From positions 1 through 57,337 of the forward strand of contig NZ_VDCS01000017.1 in NCBI RefSeq assembly GCF_006265225.1: a DNA stretch of 57,337 nucleotides, in the 5' to 3' direction. This stretch comes from Allotamlana fucoidanivorans (lineage in GTDB: Bacteria; Bacteroidota; Bacteroidia; Flavobacteriales; Flavobacteriaceae). The position numbers were made by a program, and so were the translations under genes. Under the pieces are notes generated by a model. The model was not told the DNA's origin and made no database searches. It saw only the letters and a program-made list of their open reading frames with translations. Shown here in pieces: positions 44,380 through 52,566 of the stretch (positions are counted from its first letter, which is position 1; each line of letters opens with the position of its first letter).

Positions 44380-45117
44380 ATGTTGACATTTATTCTTATT
44401 GCAGTTGCAGTGATTTTAGTTACAATTGGCTTAGTTAAGTTAATTGACAAATTTATTCCTTCAAAATTAAAACCTGTTTTAAACATAGTACTTTGGGTTA
44501 TAATTGGATATTTAGGTTACCAAACGTATCAATCTATTTATGAACCCATTCAATTTAATAAAACAAAAAACAAGCGTTACGCTAAAGTTATTGAAAGCTT
44601 AAGAGATATTAGAAATGCGCAATTAGCACACAGACAGGTTACAGGTAAATTTGCTGATAAATTTGAAAATTTAATTAAGTTTATTGATACAGCAGAATAC
44701 ACGATTACCCAACGAAGAGACTCAAGTATTATTGACAAAGAACTTACTAAACTATATCAAGTAGATACTTATAAGGATATTGTTATCATTGACACCTTAG
44801 GTTTTGTGTCTGTAAAGGACTCACTATTTAAGAAGTCTGATCGTTATAAAACTATGATGAATGTGCCTGTTGGAAAGCCTGATGCAAAATTTGAATTGAA
44901 AGCTGGCTTTATTGAGCAAAATAAATTAAAAATACCTGTTTTTGAAGCCAAAGTAAAAAAAGATGTTATTTTGTTTGATCAAAATAAAGATTTACTAATT
45001 CAGGAAAATCAAGTAGTATCTGTTGATGGTGTTAATGGTAATGCCCTTAAAGTAGGATCAATGGACGAGGTTAAAACCAATGGTAACTGGCCTAAAACAT
45101 ATGGCTCAAACGAGTAA
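44380..45117 (+). CDS. Membrane-anchored protein of unknown function
   Basis: A 245-residue protein with two hydrophobic segments near the N-terminus (about 2-20 and 28-48) and a soluble remainder. Residues 65-105 hold a conserved-looking stretch with RDIRNAQLAHRQVTGKFADKFENLIKFI-type spacing (Arg-Asn-Ala-Gln core). I know it only as a common flavobacterial hypothetical. It overlaps the DUF3822 gene by 17 bases and is cotranscribed with it and rsmD. Confidence 0.7.
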   Translation: MLTFILIAVAVILVTIGLVKLIDKFIPSKLKPVLNIVLWVIIGYLGYQTYQSIYEPIQFNKTKNKRYAKVIESLRDIRNAQLAHRQVTGKFADKFENLIKFIDTAEYTITQRRDSSIIDKELTKLYQVDTYKDIVIIDTLGFVSVKDSLFKKSDRYKTMMNVPVGKPDAKFELKAGFIEQNKLKIPVFEAKVKKDVILFDQNKDLLIQENQVVSVDGVNGNALKVGSMDEVKTNGNWPKTYGSNE

Positions 45118-45937
45118 CATTACTAACAACAAACTAACTAAACTAAGCTTGTCCATTCAAATCAGTTTGAGTGGACTTTCTTTTTGTATTCTAGATACGC
45201 AATCTAACACCATACTTCATTTAAAAGAAAAGCATTTTGGGAAAAAGTTGAATCCGTTAGATATTTTAAATGAACTTACAGATCTTTTTAATACGGATAC
45301 TTATTTAGCTAACAATTTTTACAGGGTTACCGTTATTCATGATAGTGACCTATCCGTACAAGTACCCAAAACCTTATTTAATGAAGCGAACTTAGCAGAT
45401 TATTTAAAGTTTAATTCTAAAATCTTAAAAACTGATTTTGTTACTTTTGATGCGCTTAACGAACAAGATATCATTAACGTTTATGTGCCTTATGTTAACG
45501 TTAACAACTTTATATATGACCAATTTGGTGATTTCACCTTTAAACACATATCAACGGTTTTAATAGAAGAACTGCTTCATTTCGAAAAACATGCAACATC
45601 TTTAAAGTTTTATGTACATGTTAGTAAAGACAATTTTCAAATTATTGTTATTGAAAAAGGAAAACTAAAACTTTACAACAGTTTCAACTACCAAACCGAC
45701 CAAGACTTTATCTATTATATCCTGTTTACAGCAGAACAATTAGGTTTAAACCCTGAAACATTTGAGCTTCTCTTTTTAGGTGATGTTAATAAGGAGGATG
45801 CATTGTATCAAATAGCCTATAAATATATAAGAACTATTGCCTTTGGCAATATAATGGATAATTACAAATTTGAAAATAGCCATACAGCTTCAAATTATTC
45901 AAATTTTGTGCTTATAAAAAGTATATCATGCGTATAA
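45101..45937 (+). CDS. DUF3822 family protein
   Basis: A 278-residue cytosolic protein. The start at 45101 (MAQTSN) is used in place of the ATG at 45080, which gives a poor start and a longer overlap. The DUF3822 pattern has LSIQISLSGLSFCIL, DLSVQVPKTLF and the C-terminal FELLFLGDV. The family resembles actin-like ATPase folds (inference). It overlaps both its neighbours, ending 10 bases into rsmD, a constant arrangement in flavobacteria. Confidence 0.85.
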   Translation: MAQTSNITNNKLTKLSLSIQISLSGLSFCILDTQSNTILHLKEKHFGKKLNPLDILNELTDLFNTDTYLANNFYRVTVIHDSDLSVQVPKTLFNEANLADYLKFNSKILKTDFVTFDALNEQDIINVYVPYVNVNNFIYDQFGDFTFKHISTVLIEELLHFEKHATSLKFYVHVSKDNFQIIVIEKGKLKLYNSFNYQTDQDFIYYILFTAEQLGLNPETFELLFLGDVNKEDALYQIAYKYIRTIAFGNIMDNYKFENSHTASNYSNFVLIKSISCV

Positions 45938-46467
45938 TATCAGGCATTTATAAAAGACGAAAAATAAACGCACCTAAAAACCTTCCAGTTCGGCCAACAA
46001 CGGATATGGCCAAGGAATCTTTGTTCAACATAATCAACAATCTTTATTATTTTGATGACATATCTGTAATTGATTTGTTTGCAGGCACGGGCAATATTAG
46101 TTATGAATTCGCTTCAAGAGGTACAGAAACCATCACTGCCGTAGATCAAGATCACCGATGTATTAATTTTATAAATCAAACAGCCCATAGCTTTGGCATG
46201 CCTATACAAACCTTAAAAGCTGATGTTTTTAAATTTTTAGATAAAACAAATATAATGGCTGACTTCATTTTTGCTGATCCGCCTTATAACTTCACTCAAG
46301 ATCAGTTTTCTAAAATACCTGAGTTGATTTTTAATAATAATATTTTATCTAAAAACGGCACTTTGGTTGTTGAGCATTCTAAGCATACAGATTTATCAGA
46401 GATTGAAAATTACGCATACTCAAAAGCTTATGGAGGTAATGTTTTTAGTTTTTTTGAACACGCCTAA
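45928..46467 (+). CDS. rsmD: 16S rRNA (guanine(966)-N2)-methyltransferase RsmD
   Basis: A 179-residue SAM-dependent methyltransferase that modifies G966 of 16S rRNA. It has the N-terminal RIISGIYKRRKI, the SAM motif DLFAGTGNISYE and the catalytic FADPPYNF. The length is typical. Last gene of the operon. No hairpin with a T-run follows; a TGGTAAT/ATTACCA stem at 46549-46564 is the only structure seen. Confidence 0.93.
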   Translation: MRIISGIYKRRKINAPKNLPVRPTTDMAKESLFNIINNLYYFDDISVIDLFAGTGNISYEFASRGTETITAVDQDHRCINFINQTAHSFGMPIQTLKADVFKFLDKTNIMADFIFADPPYNFTQDQFSKIPELIFNNNILSKNGTLVVEHSKHTDLSEIENYAYSKAYGGNVFSFFEHA

Positions 46468-46788
46468 TTGAATCCATTTTTTTTATTCCTTTTTTTTCTG
46501 TAAATTAGAAACTCTCTAAGAGTCCCAGACTCATAATTTACTATCCATTGGTAATAAATTACCACTTATGTTGTATGGTTAAGGCGTCATTAACATCAAT
46601 ATAACTATGAAAAGTATTTTCTTGATTCATTCAAAATTTCATTTTTGCAAGCCACGTTATTCCCTAATCCAATATTTCACATCTGTTATACTTAATCCTT
46701 ATGTAGCTATCAAATACATAAAACCATTTAGAAATAGAGCAATTCGTTTCTACGCTTTAGTATTCACTAACCTTCCAAAATATCAATT
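46468..46788. other. Intergenic region, no convincing gene
   Basis: It contains two small palindromes: GAGTC/GACTC near 46520 and TGGTAAT/ATTACCA at 46549-46564. A 61-codon frame (46607-46792) has the composition of chance translation. No TAnnTTTG promoter box was found before the gene at 46789. Confidence 0.5.
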
Positions 46789-47541
46789 ATGAAAACAATT
46801 AAAAATGCCATTGTATTAACGCTATTATTCTGTTTAGTAGTAAATTTTTCCTTCGCTCAACAAATGTTTAGAGTTCATCAAGACAACGTAAGGCCTTCTA
46901 GCTTTATGGAGTATGAAAAAGTAGCCAAAAAATTTAGAGACGCCTGTATAAAATACAATGTAGACGTAACGTGGTTTGCAGCTTCAACAAACGATTTTAA
47001 ATACATCTATGTATCGCCCATTGAGAACTTTGCAGAATTGGACGAACGTCCTTTTGCTGAAATGGCTGAAGCCATGGGAGATGATTTTAGTGATATGTTT
47101 AAAGAATTTGATAAACACTATGATTCGCATGGGACTTATATTCTTGTAAAAGATTCTGAGCTATCTTATATGCCTGAAGGTGTAGAAAATGCACCTAGTA
47201 ATGAAAATTATAGAACCTGGATTTATATGTATTACAAACCCGAACACGCAAAAGACATCCGAGAAGGCATGAAAGCTGTAAAACAAATGTTTAAAGATAA
47301 GGGCTCTACACGTTATTATCGTGTGTATCGTGATGGCTTAGGTCAAACAGAATCATATTACTTAGTTTCTTTATCAGCAGAAAATGAAATAGATTCTGCT
47401 AAAAAGGATACGGCTAACCGAGAAACCCTTGGCCCTGATAGATGGGATACCTTTAATAAAGTTATGAAATACGTAACCAGAACAGAAGAATATACAGGAA
47501 GAATGCGTCCTGATATGGACTATGCGCCAAAAACAGAATAG
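46789..47541 (+). CDS. Exported protein of unknown function, dimeric alpha/beta-barrel-like
   Basis: A 250-residue exported protein, signal peptide cut after FAQ (about 24). The mature part shows two weakly similar halves, each with a helix-rich segment and a strand holding FKYIYVSPIENF or ESYYLVSLSAEN, which hints at a tandem ferredoxin-like (dimeric alpha/beta barrel) fold. No family name is certain. It ends at a strong terminator shared with rnpB. Confidence 0.65.
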   Translation: MKTIKNAIVLTLLFCLVVNFSFAQQMFRVHQDNVRPSSFMEYEKVAKKFRDACIKYNVDVTWFAASTNDFKYIYVSPIENFAELDERPFAEMAEAMGDDFSDMFKEFDKHYDSHGTYILVKDSELSYMPEGVENAPSNENYRTWIYMYYKPEHAKDIREGMKAVKQMFKDKGSTRYYRVYRDGLGQTESYYLVSLSAENEIDSAKKDTANRETLGPDRWDTFNKVMKYVTRTEEYTGRMRPDMDYAPKTE

Positions 47542-47563
47542 AGTTAGTCACTTTAATAACCGA

Positions 47564-47598
47564 TAAACCCTTCTTTAAATAACTTAAAGAAGGGTTTA
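47564..47598. terminator. Bidirectional terminator (46789 gene and rnpB)
   Basis: A perfect 15-bp stem (47564-47578 with 47584-47598) around ATAAC, between the plus-strand gene and the 3' end of the minus-strand RNase P RNA. Confidence 0.85.
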
Positions 47599-47604
47599 TT
47601 ATAC

Positions 47605-47917
47605 TTAAGCAAATCTATAAGCCGAATTCTGTACTTTTTCTTAAAAAAGAAAAAGCCCTTATCATTTATCTGAATGTACTATTACTAATACACTTTAGCT
47701 GCCTACCCTCCAGCATCAAACGTGCCGCTTTCAAACGCTGGTATACATGACATTGCACCATATAGAGTTTACCTGATTTCACTACAGCATTACCCGTACA
47801 TTCTTTCTGTTGCACTTTTCCTAACCTCTCGGCTGGTGGCCATTAACCACTATATTGCACTATGGTGTTCGGACTTTCCTCCATTCAATTTTGAACAGCG
47901 ATAAGGCGATTTACTTA
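47605..47917 (-). ncRNA. rnpB: RNase P RNA
   Basis: On the minus strand the universal motif GGAGGAAAGTCCGAACACC is at 47864-47882 and the 3' conserved segment ACAGAATTCGGCTTATAG at about 47615-47632. The P1 helix forms from AAGTAAATC (47908-47916) and GATTTGCTT (47607-47615), with one G-T pair, setting the ends. The length of about 313 is typical of type A RNA in this phylum. It cleaves tRNA 5' leaders. Its 5' end sits just past the -7 box of a consensus promoter, and its 3' end just before the shared terminator. Ends are accurate to a few bases. Confidence 0.93.
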
Positions 47918-47921
47918 TAAG

Positions 47922-47956
47922 CAAAAGTACATAAATTGTTAATAACTCCTATCAAA
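47922..47956 (-). promoter_or_regulatory. Promoter of rnpB
   Basis: On the minus strand TTTG (47953-47956), a 23-base spacer and TACTTTTG (47922-47929). The RNA 5' end expected from P1 lies about 6 bases downstream of the -7 box, a good fit to the usual start distance. Confidence 0.65.
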
Positions 47957-47993
47957 TTATAAGCTCTCAATTCTTATTTTTCAATTGAATTTT

Positions 47994-48001
47994 TAACTTT
48001 G
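47994..48001 (+). promoter_or_regulatory. -7 box of dnaX
   Basis: TAACTTTG matches the consensus and places transcription near 48008, 12 bases before the chosen ATG at 48020. A frame start at TTG 47999 would lie inside this box and is therefore rejected. Confidence 0.5.
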
Positions 48002-48019
48002 TTATCTCAAGAAATTTCA

Positions 48020-49747
48020 ATGGAGCATTTTATTGTATCAGCTAGAAAATATCGCCCTCAAACATTTAAAGATGTTGTGGGCCAGCAAGCTATTACAAAC
48101 ACCCTTTTAAATGCCATTGAGAATAATCATTTAGCACAAGCCTTGTTGTTTACAGGGCCCCGAGGGGTTGGGAAAACCACCTGTGCCAGAATTTTAGCAA
48201 AAATGATTAATAGTGATGGATCTGAATCTGAATCTGAAGATTTTGCTTTTAATATTTTTGAACTTGACGCTGCTTCAAACAATTCTGTTGATGATATACG
48301 AAGCCTAACCGATCAGGTTAGAATTCCGCCTCAAGTTGGGAAATATAAAGTTTATATCATTGATGAGGTGCACATGCTATCGCAAGCGGCTTTTAATGCC
48401 TTTTTAAAAACCTTAGAAGAACCGCCCAAGCACTGTATTTTTATTTTAGCGACTACTGAAAAATATAAAATTATTCCAACCATCTTATCGCGCTGTCAAA
48501 TATTTGATTTTAAAAGGATTACAGTAAAAGATGCCAAAGATTATTTAAAATATATTGCTAAAGAACAGAGTGTTCAAGCGGAAGATGATGCTTTGCATAT
48601 TATTGCTCAAAAAGCAGATGGAGCTATGCGTGATGCCTTATCTATTTTTGATAGAGTGGTGAGTTTTTCGGGCAAAAACCTAACTAGGCAAGCTGTAACC
48701 GAAAACTTAAATGTGCTTGATTATGAAACCTATTTTAAAAGTACTGACTTAATTCTTGAGAATAACATTCCGGAGTTACTCCTTCAGTTTAATGAAACTC
48801 TTGCCAAAGGTTTTGACGGGCATCATTACATAGCTGGTTTGGCATCGCATTTTAGAGATTTGTTGGTTTCAAAAACCGAAGAAACCATACCTCTATTGGA
48901 AGTTGGTGAACAAACACAATTAAAATACCTTGAGCAATCAAGAAAAGCATCACAGTCCTTTTTACTATCAGCAATTGATTTAGCAAATGCATGTGATTTA
49001 AAATACAAGACCAGTAAAAATCAACGGTTACTCGTTGAGCTATGCTTAATGCAACTTGCCTCTATCACTTTTGATGGAGAAAAAAAAAATAGCAAACATT
49101 ACATAATTCCCGCTTCTTACTTCAGAAAAAAAGGAATTACGCCTGTTTCTGTTACACGACCTAACACGGCCTCGCCTAATCAAACGGATGATACTCAAGT
49201 AAAAAATGAAGCTGTTAATCCAGAACCAAAAGTGCTTGAAAAGTTTCAAGTAAAAACTCCCCCAAAGGTTATTTTAAAAAAAGAAAATAAACGCACCTCT
49301 GGTCTGTCCTTAAGCAGTATAAGAACTAAAAAAGCGCACGAAATAAAACAAATGGATGTGGTGGTTGATGAAGAACAATTACCCAAAGATCCATTTACAG
49401 AGAAAGAATTTATTACTGTTTGGAATGCTTATATTGATAAGTTACAAAATGAAGGTAAACATATCATAGCCTCAATTCTTTCTATTGATACACCAAAATT
49501 AAAAGGCTCAGTAGCGCATTTAGAGTTTCCAACGGAGACTAATAAAGTTGAGCTTGAGCGGCATCAATATGAGCTTCTAGGCTATATTAGAAAAGCCCTG
49601 AATAACTTTGAAATTAGTATAGATGTAACAGTTAATGAAATAAAACAAAAACAATACGCCTTTACAACTATAGAAAAGTTTGAAAAACTAAAAGAGAAAA
49701 ATCCAACGATTGATCTTTTAAGAAAAACCTTTGATCTAGATGTTTAA
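48020..49747 (+). CDS. dnaX: DNA polymerase III subunit gamma/tau
   Basis: A 575-residue clamp-loader ATPase. Walker A is GPRGVGKTT, the DEAH-like Walker B IIDEVHMLS, sensor 1 LATTEKYK and the arginine finger SRC motif (ILSRCQIF). The zinc module with four Cys found between Walker A and the next strand in most bacteria is absent; the region runs ARILAKMINSDGSESESED instead, as common in flavobacteria. Domain III follows, and the C-terminal 170 residues are the variable, partly disordered tau part. Start chosen at ATG 48020 since promoter and alignment exclude the upstream TTG. Confidence 0.93.
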   Translation: MEHFIVSARKYRPQTFKDVVGQQAITNTLLNAIENNHLAQALLFTGPRGVGKTTCARILAKMINSDGSESESEDFAFNIFELDAASNNSVDDIRSLTDQVRIPPQVGKYKVYIIDEVHMLSQAAFNAFLKTLEEPPKHCIFILATTEKYKIIPTILSRCQIFDFKRITVKDAKDYLKYIAKEQSVQAEDDALHIIAQKADGAMRDALSIFDRVVSFSGKNLTRQAVTENLNVLDYETYFKSTDLILENNIPELLLQFNETLAKGFDGHHYIAGLASHFRDLLVSKTEETIPLLEVGEQTQLKYLEQSRKASQSFLLSAIDLANACDLKYKTSKNQRLLVELCLMQLASITFDGEKKNSKHYIIPASYFRKKGITPVSVTRPNTASPNQTDDTQVKNEAVNPEPKVLEKFQVKTPPKVILKKENKRTSGLSLSSIRTKKAHEIKQMDVVVDEEQLPKDPFTEKEFITVWNAYIDKLQNEGKHIIASILSIDTPKLKGSVAHLEFPTETNKVELERHQYELLGYIRKALNNFEISIDVTVNEIKQKQYAFTTIEKFEKLKEKNPTIDLLRKTFDLDV

Positions 49748-49760
49748 TGCTGTAAAACAT

Positions 49761-50324
49761 ATGGTTACTAAACTATACTTCACTATAATTATTGCTATTT
49801 TGGCTTTAAGCTGTGATGGTAGGTATAGAAAATTTAAGTCCAAAGCTGAAGTATTAACCGAACTGAATCTAAAAGAAGCATTTTCAAAAGAAATTCATAT
49901 CATCCCTGAAAATCCAGTTCAAATAGTCACAGACACAGTACTGAATAATGGTTTTAAAATAAAGATTCATTACTATTCACAAAAAGATAGTGTTTTTGTT
50001 GGCTCCAAAATTAATAACACAGAAGATGAAACCTATTTTAAAAACTTTGAAGCTACTATAAATATTCAAAACGGAGAACATAAAAAACATAGCGTAACGC
50101 TTAATAAAGCCTCTTTTAAGGATTTTGAAACAGCTGCCTTTTGGAATCGTGCTGTCATGCAATTTGTTTGGATTGATTTTGAAGCCTCCAACGAAGAGTT
50201 TGTATACCTAAATACAGCCTTTAACATTGTTAACACCTCTGTATTTAAAGATTTTAGGATCTCTATAAATAAATACGGCATAGTTAATATTCAGCAAGTG
50301 AATACTTTACCCAACACCATTTAA
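49761..50324 (+). CDS. Lipoprotein of unknown function (DUF4738-like?)
   Basis: A 187-residue lipoprotein with lipobox ALSC (about 15-18). An ATG at 49740 overlaps the dnaX end by 8 bases; the ATG at 49761 is preferred since it gives a standard signal sequence. The mature part is beta-rich, with YYSQKDSVFVGSKIN and FWNRAVMQFVWIDFEA, a pattern I link only loosely to DUF4738. Function unknown. It sits between dnaX and miaE on the same strand, 3 bases from miaE. Confidence 0.6.
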   Translation: MVTKLYFTIIIAILALSCDGRYRKFKSKAEVLTELNLKEAFSKEIHIIPENPVQIVTDTVLNNGFKIKIHYYSQKDSVFVGSKINNTEDETYFKNFEATINIQNGEHKKHSVTLNKASFKDFETAAFWNRAVMQFVWIDFEASNEEFVYLNTAFNIVNTSVFKDFRISINKYGIVNIQQVNTLPNTI

Positions 50325-50327
50325 ATC

Positions 50328-50909
50328 ATGCTAGGATTAAAATTACCAACCGACCCGCGCTGGGTTAATATCGTTGAAAAAAACATTGAAGAAATACTCA
50401 CAGATCACGCTTTCTGTGAACAAAAAGCAACCAGTACGGCCATTTCGCTTATTGTAAGTTTCCCTGAATATACAGAATTAGTGCAAGAAATGGTAGCGCT
50501 GGTTAAAGAAGAGATTAGCCATTTTAAAATGGTACATGATAAAATTTTAGAACGCGGATGGACTTTAGGCAGAGATAGAAAGGATGACTATGTTATTGAA
50601 TTATTAAAATTCTTTCCTAAAGGCGGTAGTAGAACCGACCAATTGGTGCATAGATTATTATATGCGGCACTTATTGAAGCCAGAAGTTGTGAACGTTTTA
50701 GGCTTTTATCTGAAGAGTTAGCCGATAAAGAATTGGCTACTTTTTATAGAAATCTTATGGTAAGTGAAGCAAACCACTACACTATGTTTTTAGGATTTGC
50801 AAGACAGTACGGAAACAAAAAAGAAGTTGACACCAAATGGCAGCAACTTCTTGAATATGAAGCTAAAATTATGAGTAACTTAGGAACTTCAGAAAAGGTG
50901 CATGGTTAA
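50328..50909 (+). CDS. miaE: tRNA-(ms2io6A)-hydroxylase MiaE
   Basis: A 193-residue non-haem di-iron enzyme that hydroxylates the isopentenyl group of 2-methylthio-N6-isopentenyl-adenosine at tRNA position 37. Ferritin-like iron ligands are visible as Glu31, Glu62-x2-His65, Glu117 and Glu147-x2-His150. The length is typical. Last gene of the dnaX unit; it overlaps the convergent gene at 50906 by 4 bases. Confidence 0.93.
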   Translation: MLGLKLPTDPRWVNIVEKNIEEILTDHAFCEQKATSTAISLIVSFPEYTELVQEMVALVKEEISHFKMVHDKILERGWTLGRDRKDDYVIELLKFFPKGGSRTDQLVHRLLYAALIEARSCERFRLLSEELADKELATFYRNLMVSEANHYTMFLGFARQYGNKKEVDTKWQQLLEYEAKIMSNLGTSEKVHG

Positions 50910-51496
50910 AACCTATACCCTATACCTATTTGAACATTTCTGTTTTTTGCTGAAAGTCCTACATTTTCATTAAATACATTTCTAAAACCATAAGTATATC
51001 TGGCATCAACAAAAAGAGCGTAGTTGATTTTATATTCAAGACCGCCAACACCAGAGTAAGCAAAGTTGTTTACTTTGTCATCTTCTTTATGCACCTTAAG
51101 CCCTACTTGCGGCCCCAAAGACAAGTGAAATTTTTCACTTAATCTTAATCTGAGTAAAACAGGAGCTTGAATATAGTCTAAATGTAAGGGTTCTGATTTA
51201 GCACCTTCTGCCGAAAACTGCAATTCAGGAACTAAAGATATGGCTCTAGAAAATCCTATATTAGCAAAAAAACCAATATAAATACTATTACGGTGTTTAT
51301 TTTCAAAGTTAGGAACCTCCTCAAAATCTAAATTAGAAATATTGTAACCTCCCCTTACGCCGTAGTTAACTCCTTGAAATGAACTACCTTTAGGTTTCGG
51401 AATAATAGAGTCATTTGCGTTTTGTAGTTTTAAATCTTGTGCAAAACCAAAGTATGAAAAACACAAGCCGACTGTAATGAGAAATAATTTTTTCAT
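50906..51496 (-). CDS. Outer-membrane beta-barrel protein (OmpA-like porin family)
   Basis: A 196-residue exported barrel with signal peptide cut after GFAQ (about 20). The pattern GVNYGVRGGYNISNLDF then alternating strands ending VQIGIGYRF is that of the outer membrane protein beta-barrel family (OMP_b-brl_2). Function unknown; eight-stranded barrels of this type are often structural or adhesion-related. Monocistronic and convergent with miaE. Confidence 0.85.
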   Translation of the reverse strand: MKKLFLITVGLCFSYFGFAQDLKLQNANDSIIPKPKGSSFQGVNYGVRGGYNISNLDFEEVPNFENKHRNSIYIGFFANIGFSRAISLVPELQFSAEGAKSEPLHLDYIQAPVLLRLRLSEKFHLSLGPQVGLKVHKEDDKVNNFAYSGVGGLEYKINYALFVDARYTYGFRNVFNENVGLSAKNRNVQIGIGYRF

Positions 51497-51659
51497 CTGT
51501 TAATCATTTAAGAAATCTATCAGATGTAATTAGGTCAGAAAACGGTTACAAAAATTCGACTTAATTCATTATTAATAGATTTGGGATGTAACTAATAATG
51601 AGACCAATATATGCTATAAACGCAAAAGCAAACAATTTTAAAAGGTAAAATGCAATAAT

Positions 51660-52565
51660 TTACTGTGTATTGCTTGAAACCGTATCATAGTATATACTTT
51701 TTATAATACCATCGGCTAATCCGATTTTTGGAACGTAGATATTTTTTGCTCCACTCCATTTCATGGCAGACAAATAAATTCGCATAGCAGGAATGATAAC
51801 ATCGGCTCTGTCTTGGTTTAAATCTAATTCTGTAATACGCTCTTCATAAGAATAGCTTTGTAAGGTGTTATAGTATGATGTCATATAAAAGTATGAAAGA
51901 GGCTTACCCAAAGCTTTTCCAGAAATTTTGAATATTTTATTGATATTCCCTCCAGAGCCCATAACAGAAATATTATCATACCCCTGAGCATTATGAGCAA
52001 TCCAATGCCTTAAATCCTGCCAATCTTCATTTTTCACCATGTCATTCAGTAATCTTACAGTACCTATTTTAAACGACCTTGAGACTACTTGTTTGCCTTG
52101 ATCAATAACTGTAAACTCTGTACTTCCCCCACCTACATCAACATACAAATACGTTTTATTAGGGTCTACAAATTTATTTAAATCTGTAGCAGCAATAATG
52201 GCAGCTTCTTCCTCTCCTCCAATAATATCAATATTGATTCCCGCTGTTTCTGAAACCATATCAACAATCATTTGTCCGTTTGCAGATTCCCTCATTGCAG
52301 ATGTGGCACAAGCTTTATATTTAACTACTCTGTGAGATTTCATTAACAGCTTAAACGCTAACATAGTATCAAGCATACGCTGTGTATTCTCTTTTGATAT
52401 TCTATTTTTAAGAAATACATCTGCCCCTAAACGAATTGGAACCCTAACTAATGAGTTTTTTTTAAATTGAACAGGTTTACCCTTTTGCTCAATAATGTTA
52501 GAGATGAGTAATCTAACAGCATTTGATCCAATATCTATAGCAGCGTATTTCTTTATTGAGAGCAT
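51660..52565 (-). CDS. ppx: Exopolyphosphatase (Ppx/GppA family)
   Basis: A 301-residue phosphatase of the actin-like ATPase superfamily: AAIDIGSNAVRLLISN (phosphate 1 motif), VDVGGGSTEF (phosphate 2) and VMGSGGNINKI. It degrades inorganic polyphosphate or pppGpp. It lacks the C-terminal HD domain seen in enterobacterial Ppx, as common in Bacteroidota. It follows ppk1 at one base distance, so synthesis and degradation of polyphosphate are encoded in one operon. Confidence 0.9.
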   Translation of the reverse strand: MLSIKKYAAIDIGSNAVRLLISNIIEQKGKPVQFKKNSLVRVPIRLGADVFLKNRISKENTQRMLDTMLAFKLLMKSHRVVKYKACATSAMRESANGQMIVDMVSETAGINIDIIGGEEEAAIIAATDLNKFVDPNKTYLYVDVGGGSTEFTVIDQGKQVVSRSFKIGTVRLLNDMVKNEDWQDLRHWIAHNAQGYDNISVMGSGGNINKIFKISGKALGKPLSYFYMTSYYNTLQSYSYEERITELDLNQDRADVIIPAMRIYLSAMKWSGAKNIYVPKIGLADGIIKSIYYDTVSSNTQ

Positions 52566-52566
52566 A

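Noticed and set aside
46607-46792. 61-codon plus-strand frame overlapping the start of the 46789 gene by 4 bases
   Set aside because: The ATGA overlap looks like coupling, but the composition is that of noncoding AT-rich DNA, with no promoter box or recognisable motif.
47999-48019. TTG start of dnaX
   Set aside because: It overlaps the -7 box and adds residues not seen in DnaX; the ATG at 48020 fits the family N-terminus.
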